Shown: positions 11,931 to 23,610, counted from the first letter of the stretch. The stretch: 64,000 bases of DNA from Siphonodentalium dalli (GCA_032622095.1 CP136064.1:185546209-185610208), one strand, 5' to 3'. The notes: generated by a model from the letters alone, not told the origin. Numbers and translations are program-made.

Positions 11931-12365
11931 ACATAAAAAGACTATTTTCTAATCGTTTATTCGCTTATGGGTCACACTGTCTTCCATAAAAATCACCTCA
12001 TGGTGCCGAATTTATAGCAATTTGTAAATAAAATTTAGTTTGAAATACGTATTTTATGGGATAACTTAATACAAAGTTGTTGCGACCATCGCGAGACCGA
12101 AGACATTTGAAAGGCAATTTTCAATTTCATTACATACATGCTTTTCTATATCTTCTAACATGCATTCTGTTCACATACATGTTTCCTGTATGTTTCCTTA
12201 TTTCTTTATGAATTGCATGATTTATTAAACCTTGTATATTTATTTGTTTGTTGAGTTGTGTCTGCTTCATAAAAACTTTGTAAACATCTGCAGTTCCAGT
12301 TGAAATTCTGAGAATGCTATTGAAAGTGACAGGAAGATTTTATTTACCTTTTGTGAATCCTACAG

Positions 12366-12448
12366 GCTGAAGGAGGTGACAATGCTGAAGTAAATACTCC
12401 ATATGTGCTTAACTTTGATGTCAACAAGAGAAAACTACAGGCATCCAG
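12366..12448 (+). CDS. Unknown coiled-coil-like protein, exon n-1
   Basis: An 83-bp exon with acceptor 'ttgtgaatcctacag' and donor gtaaga at 12449. It starts in phase 0 (GCT GAA GGA), matching the phase-0 end of the exon at 9805. It encodes 27 residues, beginning AEGGDNAEVNTPY and ending KRKLQAS, plus two bases (AG) of an Arg codon finished by the next exon. Reading it directly after the exon at 1974 would hit a stop, which independently supports the intervening exon. A family C MITE begins 16 bp beyond the donor. Confidence 0.82.
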
Positions 12449-12463
12449 GTAAGAATTCGCACG

Positions 12464-12710
12464 TTAACCCTTTCATGACCGGAGCTGTGCTGTTGCAGCA
12501 TTACAGATCCTGTGCTAGTGTATTCTCTTATATATGCAATCTCCCATAGGGAGCCTCGCATATACAAGAGAATGCACTGGCTTACAAGGTCAAGGTAAAT
12601 ATTGTTAAGCCAATGTATTCTCTTATATATGGGAGACTCGCATATAGATATAAGAGAATGCATTGGCACAGGGTTTTCGCGAAACTTCAGGAAGCTCCAG
12701 TCATAGAATG
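12464..12710. repeat. MITE family C, copy 1
   Basis: Left end TTAACCCTTTCATGACCGGA intact. Right end decayed (gaagctccagtcatagaatg). Carries two palindromic cores (about 12516-12575 and 12606-12668) in tandem, the arrangement typical of family C. Inserted just inside the intron. Confidence 0.8.
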
Positions 12711-12915
12711 GTAGACCAGAGAGACACATATTTGTGTTTAATGTTCTGTCAGATTATTTGTGTTTATATATTAAATATTTATTTGAGTCCCCATATTCAG
12801 CCAAGACACAAATCCACAGTATTAAAAGATTTGTGGATACAGCATTACTCATGAAGACATGGAGACTTACGGCCATATGCTGGTAGCCTGTGTATTTTAC
12901 ACATGGTCATATGCA

Positions 12916-13169
12916 CAAGCCTTGAAATAGGGTGTCTGTCATTTGCAGAATGAGGTCCCCAGAGGGTGAATTTAGTGATGCTACCCCGCATAGCGGGCTA
13001 GCATCACCAAATTCACCCTCTGGGAACCTCATTCTGCTGAGGTTTAAGCAGAATGAGGTCCCCAGAGGGTGAATTTAGTGATGCTAGCCAGCTATGCGGG
13101 GTAGCATCACTAAATTCACCATCTGGGGACCTCATTCTGCAAATGACAGACACACTATTTCAAGGCTTG
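12916..13169. repeat. MITE family A, full copy
   Basis: CAAGCCTTGAAATAG ends flanked by the perfect 8-bp target duplication CATATGCA (12908-12915 and 13170-13177). Same four-arm interior as the copy at 64-317, central loop 'tgaggtttaa'. Confidence 0.9.
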
Positions 13170-13707
13170 CATATGCAAGATATACGCAAGCATAATATGC
13201 TCCATATTTTGTATCAACAAGCCATATGCTGTGTATTCTGATGTCGCATTTTATTACAATCGGTCATCAGTATCTTTTTGACAACACAATTATTGCCTTA
13301 TAGGGCTACATGACATTACAATGTGATCTGCACTGGAGAACTTTTATTTAATGGTAAGGCCGATATACCAGTGAAGTGAACATTTTATTCTCTATAATCC
13401 AATAATGTCGAAAGCAAATATTCTGGTATGAAAACTGCGTCCATTTCAGAAATAGTTCAAACATAAAATCTGACCCGAACAGCAAACACTGTTCATTGTC
13501 AGGAGTGCCATAGCCTATAGCACTTATAGAATTTTTTTTTTTTTAGAATTATCCCTCTTTGTTCATCTGGTAATATTGATTTATATCCATCCATCTTCGT
13601 ATCTCCTCCATGGGCTTTGGTGTGTTTACTTGCGATGAACAAATGTTTAGATATTAAGATATTACACGTCACAGACTATTTTACACATCATCTACTGATC
13701 TGGAAAC

Positions 13708-13832
13708 CATTTGCAGAATGAGGTTCCCAGAGGGTGAATTTGGTGATGTTAGCTGCCGCGTGGGATGGCATCACTAAATTCACCCTCTGGGGACCTCATT
13801 CTGAAAATATCAGACACACTATATCCAGGCTT
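13708..13832. repeat. MITE family A, single-hairpin derivative
   Basis: Only one hairpin remains (ttgcagaatgaggttcccag ... gggacctcattctg), with a decayed right end 'cagacacactatatccaggc'. Left terminal repeat unrecognisable. Probably an old copy that lost half its interior. Confidence 0.7.
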
Positions 13833-14143
13833 ATCTAGAGTCTTGAGTTTAGTCTATAAATCTGGTCCGAATAAACTTTCAAATTATGTCTGATGATAAT
13901 GACGAGCGATTTTGGACTTGCAAACTAGATCTGCTTCTTTACCCACCCCATTGATAACTGTGTGGTGAGGGGTATTAACTTGTTTCACAATTGTTGATTT
14001 GCATGGAACTAAGTTCAACAAACAGCTCAAGGTATAGGACTGTAACAATTATTTGTGAATTCAATGTATCACGATAAACTTTCAAATGATTCTCGTATCA
14101 CATTGTGTCATGTGTACCATGATATAGGAAATCAAATAATTTC

Positions 14144-14393
14144 TGAAAGACATATTATGTACTTGTTCGTGTGCGTGAAACTGATCAGCTAGTATCCATG
14201 AGCCATGCCAACTAGAGGAATGTGACATTCTACTAACATCACCGAAAATCTGAAGCAAATCGACCGTACCACTCCAAAGAAAACATCGTCTGAACTACGC
14301 TCAATTGTAAATATTTACTACTCGATTCGGGACGCATCTATCGGCGATAAACTAAAGAAAACGATTTCGCCATCGAGAGTCACTGCATAACTG
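14144..14393. repeat. Dispersed repeat M, copy 1
   Basis: Same-orientation match (~85% by eye) to 39450-39692, sharing 'gtgaaactgatcag', 'cgtctgaactacgctcaatt' and 'ttcgggacgca'. Lies immediately upstream of the terminal exon. Non-coding and unclassified. Confidence 0.65.
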
Positions 14394-14458
14394 AATGGGA
14401 GTATCCATTCCGTAAAAAAAATATTTAATGAGCTTACAAATTATTTGGGTTTTTTCAG

Positions 14459-14567
14459 AGTCCTTAAAAAGATGGAGAGAAAGCATTATAACATGGCCAT
14501 TGGATCTGACTATGATGTAAACTGCCACAACCTCAAGCTCCCGGCTATTCAGGCCAATGCTAGCTGA
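14459..14567 (+). CDS. Unknown coiled-coil-like protein, terminal exon with stop
   Basis: Acceptor 'atttgggttttttcag' ends at 14458. The first base completes the Arg codon (AG|A) from the previous exon. The frame then runs 35 codons (VLKKMERKHYNMAIGS at the start, KLPAIQANAS at the end) to TGA at 14565-14567. An AATAAA lies ~200 bp downstream, as expected for a short 3' UTR. Together the four exons give 198 consecutive residues without a stop, with three different junction phases that all agree. This is strong evidence for a real gene although I cannot name it. Confidence 0.83.
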
Positions 14568-14766
14568 TCATTTCAAGATCGTATTACTTCCCAAAGATAT
14601 CAGCAATAAGTATTGAGATGATGAAGACTATTCTGTTAAAAAAATTCTTGCTTGAAACCAGTCAATTTTATATTTGTTAATTTTTGTTGAATTCTACATT
14701 TATATTTTTTTTTACATAAATCTCTATTTTTATAACAAAATTTATTGACTTTTTTCCAGTAATGTT

Positions 14767-14772
14767 AATAAA
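14767..14772 (+). terminator. Polyadenylation signal AATAAA
   Basis: AATAAA 200 bp after the TGA of the gene ending at 14567, in AT-rich 3' sequence. Fits as its poly(A) signal. 14790-15345 beyond it shows no gene. Confidence 0.55.
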
Positions 14773-15345
14773 CATTTTCTGTCTATTTGTGCTAATTGCT
14801 AATATCCAGTTATTGCTAGCTGAATTTACATCATCATAAAAATGGGATAAAACGATATCCCAACTCCTGTCTATTAAAATATTGATATTATTTTTATTTA
14901 TTAAAATGTAATAATCTTAGAGACAGATAGAAGGTACTTTATCACTCACCCGTATAGATCCCACTTTCGGGAAAATGAGGCTACCAGGAAATTGAGCAGA
15001 CACGTGGTCGATAAGATTTAGCACCCACGTAAGAAAATTGACATTTTATGGTTGATCGTTACATTTCAATCTAATTTTCTATGCTCAGTTATTGTAGTTA
15101 TATCAAGCATTATAACATAAATTTGACGGCCTTGTTTCATCAAATAACCAACAGCGCTCTTCGTGTTCTCTTAATAAACTCTGCAGTTCATTCAAATTCA
15201 TGAACAATTTTGACTTCGCGAAGCCCCTGCATGCTCTGACATTTACACACATGCAGGTGAGCCAATTAACCCACTATCAACTTGATTTTGGCTCCCAGAT
15301 GACATTTATTAAGTTGTTGTGGAAATATTTGTCCCTCAACTACCC

Positions 15346-15462
15346 TACAGTAATTCCCAAAGTAATTAACCAATTAACCATAGCAGAATTATGGGTAATT
15401 TTTCAGGATTTAGTCAGAAATATGGCTTGTTGCCATTCATCGGAAAGCTCTCGGCTTATATG
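15346..15462. repeat. Family J palindrome, left-half fragment
   Basis: TACAGTAATTCCCAAAGTAA, then 'agcagaattatgggtaattt' and 'atggcttgttgccattcatc', up to 'aaagctctcgg'. This is one arm of the J element seen complete at 22937, 24249 and 26796; the second arm is absent. A 112-codon open frame across 15200-15538 runs through it and is therefore not considered a gene. Confidence 0.75.
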
Positions 15463-16128
15463 TAGTATGGAGGGTCCTTGTGTTACTTGGGACTGGGTTA
15501 CAGATTTGTTAAAATGGGTTCAACCAGTCAAGAAATGACATTTGGTGTATATGGCCTATGGAGATTTTGGATCAAAATTTGTTTGAATGGGGTCAACCAT
15601 TAAAAAAGGGGCATGCCAGGTTGGAACTTTGCAACAGTTAGGAAAGCTTGAGATATCAGTTGTAAAATTCCAATATGTGCAAAGGAATTTTTACGAACTT
15701 GGGAGTGTGTTTGCTTCATTTGGGAGTGTCATTGCTTCAGTTAGGAGGGAGCAGACTATGTCACATAATGTGGGGTGGGGGTGATCAGGGCCATGCAGTT
15801 GAAAATTTCAAAGTGGACACCCCACTGCTCAACAGAGACCCATTTGCTAATTGCCTCATTAGGACTACTTGTTTTTAAGTGATTTTGACAAGTACTAATA
15901 TCTTATTGTCTTCCTAGTCCCAGTCTTTATAGAGTCTGGTGGGCATCTCCACAGTCAATGACTCTCTTGTTCAGCTTAAGTCGTCGGCTGTCCATGATTA
16001 ATGCAGGCATAATTTAAACCCTTGGCAACATTGTGTATCCAGTACTAATTGTGTGATAAACACCACAGGTATGAAAAACAGTTTTATTGAGATTAAATGG
16101 AGACTACTTGAACCCAGTCATTGTATTA

Positions 16129-16320
16129 AAGCCATCTCCTACTCTATTCAACAGACAATATGCAACAAATGAATGAATTTAAGCCAGGGATTGTTGACTT
16201 CATATTCCTCATTTAGTGTGTTATTGGGCATCAGACACCCACCACAGTCATAGTAAGATGATATAGTAAGTAAGATGAACTGATACATATGCTTCCTTGA
16301 ATTGCAACATATCCTGGAGC
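16129..16320. repeat. Direct repeat N, copy 1
   Basis: About 190 bp, >93% identical by eye to 17690-17876, in the same orientation ('agccatctcctactctattc' to 'tgcaacatatcctggagc'). Differs by an extra GTAA unit (agtaagtaagatg). A shorter related stretch occurs near 26464-26520. 15470-16128 and 16321-17689 otherwise contain no recognised gene. Confidence 0.8.
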
Positions 16321-17689
16321 AGGGAAGGAATTGCTAAAAGTGAATATACATACGCTGACCCGAAAAATAACATAACTTTGAAGTAAAGGAACCACGTTTG
16401 GGCATCACTGTCTCGGATTCCGGTAATATAGTATCACAAGCAAGCTCACTATTTTTACATTGAGTCAACTGAATGTTCATGTCGATCTGCAATTACGCCC
16501 CCGATGTTACTACATGTAATTGACAGACGAGAAAGAGAATAGGCCATGTATAGTTATATACTATATTCAATAGACAAACATGAGCATGTAAAATCTAGAC
16601 TATAAACCCCATTCTCTGACGATGCGAGTAATTATTATATTATCCAAAACCGTCTTCATTTCATTTGTCCCATAATAGTAACGGAGCGTATAAGTCAAAA
16701 CAAATTAATGTACCACACCTTACATCAGAGAAATTTAGCAAAATCTGTTTAATTTTGGAACCTGTATTAAATGGATGAATATGACGAAACTTACCATTGT
16801 AGCTATATATTATGGTCCCTCTCGCTTCCTTTGCAAAGTTCTGGTCGTTCCCTTTAAAATGTGGCCAGAATCAGAGACTGCCAGAATCCCAAAAGACATT
16901 TTCAGCAAAATTCCATCCTTTAAAATGAATTTATCCTTACGGGGACCACCATAATAGTGTATGTAGTTGTCAGGTCTGCTGACGAATCCGAAATGGGTGT
17001 GACCCAAAGAATGACATAACTTATCGTTCCAGTGATCTGTTACTTAACATGAAACATACAAAATAAATCCAGAATTCTCAAACTAGTTACAAACAGCAGA
17101 AACTGATCAGAAAATATTAGTGAAAAATCAAATTTTTAAATTCCGGTGGCCATTTTGGCAGCTATCTCGGACGAGAATTTTTTATTTTTCCCTAGAGCGG
17201 TGGCACTATATAATAATGTCTTGGCTTCACAAATATATATATATTTGCATACTTTTGACAAGATTTTCTCTCTCTAATTCGGATCAAACTGACTTATTGT
17301 CTCATCTTAAAAATGGCGGCCATAGTTGATGCCATCTTGTTTGTGTCTGCGTGCCACTTGTTATGTTAAAATTGCTTAGACGTTGATGGATATAACAAGG
17401 GAGAAAATTAGTTAGGTGAAGTTAAGTCATCGGGTGCAGGGGTACACTGGGCTATCAGCTCCCGGACAACTAGCGAATTTCCAAAGTTTTAGGGGAGGGG
17501 TCAAACTACCCCTTCTTATCTGAAAATGCTGCAGAAATCCGCTTCTTAAGTTGGGTTTCTATATTTAGTATATATCAAGGAATGACCATACTAAATTTCA
17601 AGGACGTATGTGAAAGTTTGAATAAAAGTGATTTTTTTAATTTTGGGAGTTTAGGTCAAAAGACCCCTTATCTGAAAATGCTGTTGTAT

Positions 17690-17876
17690 AAGCCATCTCC
17701 TACTCTATTCAACAGACAATATGCAACAAATGAATGAATTTGAGCCAGGGATTGTTGATTTTATATTCCTCATTTAGTGTGTTATTGGGTATCAGACATC
17801 CACCACAGTCATAGTAAGATGATATAGTAAGATGAACTAATACATATACTTCCTTGAATTGCAACATATCTGGAGC
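17690..17876. repeat. Direct repeat N, copy 2
   Basis: Second copy of the repeat at 16129-16320. Its right end abuts a truncated family C MITE (17877), so the MITE probably inserted at, or was deleted up to, the repeat border. Confidence 0.8.
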
Positions 17877-17962
17877 CCTATGGGCGACTCGCATATATAA
17901 GAGAATGCATTGGCACAGGGTTTTTGCAAAAATTAAGGAAGCTCCAGTCATGAAAGGGTTAA
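17877..17962. repeat. MITE family C, right-half fragment
   Basis: Half of a palindromic core (actcgcatatataagagaat ... attggcacaggg), then 'gctccagtcatgaaagggtt' and a TTAA border at 17959-17962. Left half missing. Confidence 0.75.
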
Positions 17963-18791
17963 ACTGGCTTAAGCATAAACAAAATTAAGGCCGAGGGATG
18001 GGTGGTCTCAAAATTGGCCGAAGGTAGTCTGCAATTGTTTTTCGACACCCCCCTCCACCTGCCAAAATTACGTTATTGTTATTTTATTAACACTTTAGGT
18101 TCTCTAGTAGATTAATTGTATTTTACCCGCATGGTAAGATTCTATAATTTTAAGGCGAAGTTGACCGGAAGTGGGCGTTAATGAACCTTTGTTTTCGTAA
18201 TGACCGGGGCCCGCTTTTGGTTATGTCACCGATCATGTGAGGACGGAGTGGTAATATTGGTATATTGTTAATGTCAAGCTTGAGTTTGAGTGAACTATAG
18301 GGATATAAAATAGAGTTGGTGACACATTGTCAGACCCAAACTAATGAGAAAATCACCTTCCCAGTTCAAATGGACAAACACCCATTGAAAGGCAATAATA
18401 TAGTCATCATTGCCTCTTGTCAATGACTTTCTAGTGCAGAAACAATGCGCCCACATGATGTAACATAGACAGGAAATTGCAAAGAAGTGACATTATATAT
18501 AGTTGTGTTATAACTTGACATGGATCTGTAATTCTTAACCGAATGAAACACCATACCCATTAGCGAACTGTCATATCCTCATGCCATATTCGGGCAAATG
18601 ATTAACCAAAATTAGTATACTTGTGGGGTTCATACATTATTGAGAAATATGAAAATAATGACACGCACATTACCATTTCTGTATTTAGTTGTCAAAAAAA
18701 TTAACAGTTTATATGGCTCATTTGATCCTCCAAATTATGTCTACGTAGTTTGTCAAGTGTGCATAAGGTGCGTCTACAAGTCATGGATAAT

Positions 18792-19151
18792 TTAACCTTT
18801 TACCCAACAAACCGGCCAAAAATGCCCAAATAAAGCTTTAACAGCCTAAAATATCTTCCGTCTGTCTCAATAACACCATACAAATATGGATATCATTGGA
18901 ACCGGTTCATTGACCACATTGTGATGGTTACAGTTTTTCCCTGTGCCAATGCATTCTCTTATATATGCGAGTCGACCATAGGTCGCCTCGCATATATAAG
19001 AAAATGCATTGGCCTAAAAAAAAAAAAAAAATATTTTTTATAATATTTTTCAACATTCTTTGACAATTTTATCATTTTTAATATGTGTTAAGCCAATGCA
19101 TATATAAGAGAATGCATTGGCACAGGGCCGTTCTGTTGGGTAAAGGGTTAA
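18792..19151. repeat. TTAA MITE family D, nested
   Basis: Ends TTAACCTTTTACCCAACA and TGTTGGGTAAAGGGTTAA with TTAA borders (18792-18795, 19148-19151). Interior has one full palindromic core (about 18948-19013) and one shortened core (about 19090-19133) separated by an A-rich stretch. Inserted inside the 18037-20102 element, so younger than it. Confidence 0.8.
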
Positions 19152-19705
19152 TGAATACAATTTTGCCACTACGATTGATCATGAGGTCAGGTCGCAATTT
19201 TTTGCCCTTCCAAATCATTTTTTTGTTTCGCAAACTGGATAAATCTAGTACCGATGCAAAATCCAGGTTTGCAATGCCACTATTACTCTTTCCACATGAC
19301 TACATATCTTCTACATGTCAAAAATATAAACATTTCACTTTATTCAGATGAGATGAAATATACGGATTATCAGAGGAAAAATATTTGTATTTTGAGTTAA
19401 GGAAAGTTTTCATATTTTATTAATATTTTATAATGGTATAATAATATTCATTTATTTTTATAGTGTTTATACCACAATCTATTATTGTATTAACGGTCAT
19501 TAAAAGTTGTTTATCGCCACTGTAGGTATAAATGCACGCTGTAGGTACGTGTATAAATGTCTCCCATTTTGAACGGCAAATTGATATACCTACAGCATCC
19601 TGGGACTACTATGCTTGAGACCTCATGGGATAATATAGTTCCAAGTTGACACGTTAATAAACAAAAAGTTAGTTATACTAGTACTGATATTATTCAGACA
19701 GTGTT

Positions 19706-19835
19706 TACTGGTTACGTAATGGATAATATTCGAAACGGAGGGGATTTGGTAAAAGAATAGACGGAGCGCTTGCGCCGAGTGTATTCTTGACCAAATTCCC
19801 GACACTGAGAATATTATCCATTACGTAACCAGTGT
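19706..19835. repeat. Inverted repeat next to the right arm
   Basis: ACTGGTTACGTAATGGATAA and its complement at the two ends (~27-bp arms), with 'aaaagaatag...tattcttga' as inner stem. Lies between the interior and right arm of the 18037-20102 element; either part of it or a small nested insertion. Confidence 0.6.
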
Positions 19836-20104
19836 CACCGACTCTATTTTATATCCCTATAGTTCACTCAAACTCAAGCTTGACATTAACAATATACCAA
19901 TATTACCACTCCATCCTCACATGATCGGTGACATAACCAAAAGCGGGCCCCGGTCATTACGAAAACAAAGATTCATTAACGCCCACTTCCAGTCAACTTC
20001 GCCTCAAAATTATAGAATCTTACCATTAATCTACTAGAGAACCTAAAGCGTTAATAAATTAACAATAACATAATTTGGTAGGGGGGGGGGGTGTCGAAAA
20101 ACAA

Positions 20105-20225
20105 GCCCCATATGTGCCTAAATAAACCTTGTCAGCCTGTATTTTTTAATGCACGGATTCTATGACGGGTGACGTGTAATAAACACTGAATGACATGTGT
20201 GTTAATGGGTTTGTTGATAGCGTAC
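20105..20225. repeat. Dispersed repeat, second copy of 6925-7050
   Basis: Shares 'tgtgcctaaa(t/c)aaacctt', 'aatgcacggattcta' and 'cgtgtaataaacac' with 6925-7050. Directly follows the long-TIR element. Confidence 0.55.
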
Positions 20226-20314
20226 TTGTGCACCTCGTTCTATCCTTCTGCGCTAACACTCTTGCCATTCAACAAACCCATTAACACAACTGTGTTGTTC
20301 TGTTTATATATGTG

Positions 20315-20391
20315 AGGCTCCCAATGGGAAAATTAACTGGCACAGGATATTTAATACTGCACCAGCACAGCTCCTGTCATGAAAGGGTTAA
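20315..20391. repeat. MITE family C, right-end fragment
   Basis: Truncated core (tatatatgtgaggctccca), then 'accagcacagctcctgtcat' and 'gaaagggttaa' with the TTAA border at 20388-20391. Confidence 0.7.
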
Positions 20392-20592
20392 ATAAAAACA
20401 AAATTTAATGGAAAGTTATATACTTTTAATTTGTCATGCATGAGACAGTACAAAAGATACAATGGACTCTGTACAAATTGGAACTGCAAAAATAGAAATC
20501 TGATGATACCCAATTATCATAGAAAAATAACAAGAACACTTAGTGGAAATATAACTGAAACACCTCAGAAGTAGGAGTGTATCATCGCTTTC

Positions 20593-21157
20593 TTAAGGTC
20601 TATTGATGTACTGACAATAGGTGACAAGAACAAATTTGTGTGGACGATTTTTCCAGCAAATTTCAGTCTAAAACATGTGGAAGAGGCTTTTTAGAACTGA
20701 AAATGATAAAAAAAACAAAAAAATGTATGCGCGATATATGACAAATGTTCACATGGATATATATATACAAATACAAATCATTCACTTAACATGCATGCTC
20801 CTTTTGTCATCTTATTACTAGAACAGTAAATGAAACGGGCATTAATCTCTTTTATTACCATATTCTTGTCACCTATTATCACCACATCCAATAAGTGAGA
20901 TCACTGAGTCGCTACCATATTGGATCCATCCAGCCCCGTCCTGCGCATTCAGTGCTTCAGGTCAAAGTTCTGTAGTAGAATTCCATATATGGAGCTTTTG
21001 AATATTCATGAATTCCATATATGGAATTCATGAATATTCAAAACTCCATATATGGAATGCTACTCCAGAACATTGACTTGTAGCACTTAAACCATGGAAT
21101 GGGTGTTGGATGGATCCAATATGGTAGCGACTCAGTGATTTCGCTTATAGACCTTAA
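20593..21157. repeat. 565-bp TTAA-bounded element with nested palindromes
   Basis: Outer ends TTAAGGTCTAT (20593) and ATAGACCTTAA (21157). Inside is a long inverted repeat (about 20892-21148; arms contain ACTGAGTCGCTACCATATTG and GGATCCATCCA). At its centre is a ~75-bp palindrome built from three ATTCCATATATGGA-type words (about 20978-21055). A further pair ATAGGTGACAAGAA / TTCTTGTCACCTAT lies near 20620 and 20870. Non-coding. Confidence 0.65.
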
Positions 21158-22237
21158 TTGGAATAAATGCATTATTACAATAATTTATGAGAAACAATAC
21201 ATGTACTCATTTGGTTTATTCAGAATATTCAAATATTTACCAGAATATGTCCTACATCAAGCCTGTTTATTCTTTATATACTGTATTATGAAGCCTTCAT
21301 CATAAATTGAATGTCAACATAAAGGCCCACATAATTCTTAAGCCTCAAGATGAACTAAATTGATCATTTTTGTGGCATTCTGGCAATCAAAATATGTAGA
21401 AAAATTCTTTTTATAAAACACACTTGATATACATGTACCATGAAAAGACCTGTCAAAGCCACAGAAATTTATCACCTTTTTTTAAATTGTTCACACAGAA
21501 AAGAGAAATCTGCTCATAATTGATACCATATCAGGAAAAGACTAGTAAGGAACACTATTGAATATGTCAAAGCTGAAGTCAGTATAGCCACCTTTCGCAT
21601 AATATATGTAGTTACGATTACGGTTTCGGGTTTTCAACAAAACTCACAAATACATCATATACTACTATATTCAAGATCGTTTCTCTGGTCTTCCATGTGG
21701 GAGTTGACTCTGAAATTGTGTGAGTCAGAAGTGTCCTTAAAATATAATTTCCATGTGGCCTTAATTTCTATCTCATAGCAGAATTCAAATCATTCGTCAC
21801 TGGAAAACACATGAATCATCCGAAATACAAAGTGCTAAGCTATGACCTGATGACAACATAATTAAGTACAAAATAATCATGGCAAACAGAATAATTTCAC
21901 CTTACTGCGAGTGGTAAGAATGGGATGATTGTCTCACAAACGGACTCATAATTCTGCGAAATGGTTTTTGGACTATCTGAATTTGTTTTTACTACATGTA
22001 CTATTAGCTATTTGTAATTCTTATCAGTAGTAGTTCATTATGCGAAAGCTGTCTTATTAGCTGTGAGTAATTGTCTATTGCCAGGACTAAGTGCACTCTT
22101 CTAGGCTAATTATTTGTTCGTATCCTGTCAGAATATATATAATCCCTATGTTAGCATGCAGTTCATGAATAAAAGTGTGTGTTGATGACTCTGAAAAACA
22201 TTTGATTGCAAGCTGGAACATTATGTGGGTTTTTAAT

Positions 22238-22479
22238 TTAACCCTTCCATGACTGGAGCTATAGAATAACCCTGTGCCAATACATTCTCTACATTCTCCC
22301 ATAGGGAGCCTCGCATATATAAGAATACATTGGCCTAACAATGTTTACCTTGTCCTTGTGAGCCAGTGCATTCTCTTATAATTGCGAGGTTCCCTATGGG
22401 AGACTCGCATATATAAGAGAATGCACTGGCACAGGATCTTTAATGTGTACCAGCGCAGCTCCAATCATGAAAGGGTTGA
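22238..22479. repeat. MITE family C, copy 2
   Basis: TTAACCCTTCCATGACTGGA at the left and 'agctccaatcatgaaagggt' plus TTGA (mutated TTAA) at the right. Two palindromic cores, the first partly collapsed (22280-22335). 21160-22237 before it shows no recognised feature. Confidence 0.82.
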
Positions 22480-22936
22480 AGGGACAAATGGCATTCGCAG
22501 TGGGTAGATGTGAGAAATCATAAAAGTTCATAAATCTTATCAATAACATGGGAAAACAAATCGATGATTTTCTTATTTTCACTATAAGTATAAATAAGAA
22601 TGAAATTTCACAAGGTGTAACCACTGTGTAATAAAGTAAACAGTACTGTTACAGCGATTTGTCAACAAACATCGTTGATCATGCCAGTGTTAAATTTTTT
22701 TAGTTCCATCTGTTTAGAATATTCTTAAATTCTTTGACTTTACCCAGTGTTTTAGCTGGACTATTGCTTTACGTTTTGATGGACTACTGTAACGTATCCA
22801 TAACATGGTGTCAAGAAGCAAAATCTAGTTATTGGAAAATTATTAATATTGAAAATAAAAACTTAAGTTGATCAATTTTTTCATGTACTTTATATGATAG
22901 TTGTTTTACACATGTAACCACTGAGAAGGCCTTGCA

Positions 22937-23153
22937 TACAGTAATGCTCTAAGTAATCGACTCCTTAACCACAGCAGAATTATGGATAATTTTTCAGGAT
23001 TTAGTCGGAAATATGGCTTGTTGCCATTCATCGGAAAGCTTTCGCCGAGAGCTTTTCGATGAATGGCAACAAGCCATATTTCCGACTAAATCCTGAAAAA
23101 TTACCCATAATTCTGCTGTGGTTAAGGAGTCGATTACTTAGAGCATTACTGTA
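22937..23153. repeat. Family J palindromic MITE, copy 1
   Basis: 217 bp including TA borders; TACAGTAATGCTCTAAGTAA at the left end and its complement at the right. Arms of ~106 bp are near-perfect complements with almost no loop (ctttcg/ccgaga centre). TA flanks and the CAGT start are mariner/Tc1-like. Non-coding; its transcript would form a long hairpin RNA. Confidence 0.85.
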
Positions 23154-23345
23154 TCTCTAAATTATTGAACTTTCAGAATGTTGTCTACATTGTTAGTTGA
23201 TAATGTAATGAGTATGTGATGTGATAATTAATGCCCAGTATATGTAAATAAAAGCACACTGGCATGATGATGAAGGAAGACACCGAGTCCCATTGCATAG
23301 GCAGGATAAAGTGCTCACCTGACAGGAGAAGGACAGTGGAGCACT

Positions 23346-23610
23346 TTAACCCTTCCATGACTGGAGCTTTCTGAAATTTTGCGAAAACCCTGTGCCAATG
23401 CATTCTCTTATATATGCGAGTCTCCCATAGGGAGTCTCGCATATAAAAGAGATTACATTGGCCTAACAATATTTAACTTGACCTTGTAAGCCAGAGCATT
23501 CTCTTATATATGTGAGGCTCCCTATGTAAGACTCGCATATATAAGAGAATGCACTGGCACAGGATCTTTAAAGCTGCATCAGCGCAGCTCCCGTCATGAA
23601 AGGGTTTTAA
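23346..23610. repeat. MITE family C, copy 3
   Basis: TTAACCCTTCCATGACTGGA left, 'cagctcccgtcatgaaaggg' right, TTAA at 23346-23349 and 23607-23610. Two cores in tandem (about 23394-23462 and 23500-23553). Confidence 0.85.

Larger units (their letters stand above)
18037..20102. mobile_element. 2.1-kb non-autonomous DNA element with ~270-290-bp inverted ends
   Basis: The left arm (18037-18330) and right arm (about 19832-20102) are inverted copies, from GTTTTTCGACACCCCCC to GAGT(T/C)GGTGACAC. They share 'gaccggggcccgcttttggt' and 'aagcttgagtttgagtgaac'. The ~1.5-kb interior has no transposase frame. It contains a nested TTAA element (18792-19151) and a second inverted repeat at 19706-19835. I could not define a target duplication. 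Long-TIR or foldback-type element; superfamily unresolved. Confidence 0.75.

Noticed and set aside
15200-15538. 112-codon open frame on the + strand
   Set aside because: It runs straight through a family J half-palindrome (15346-15462) and shows no splice sites or motif; treated as chance.
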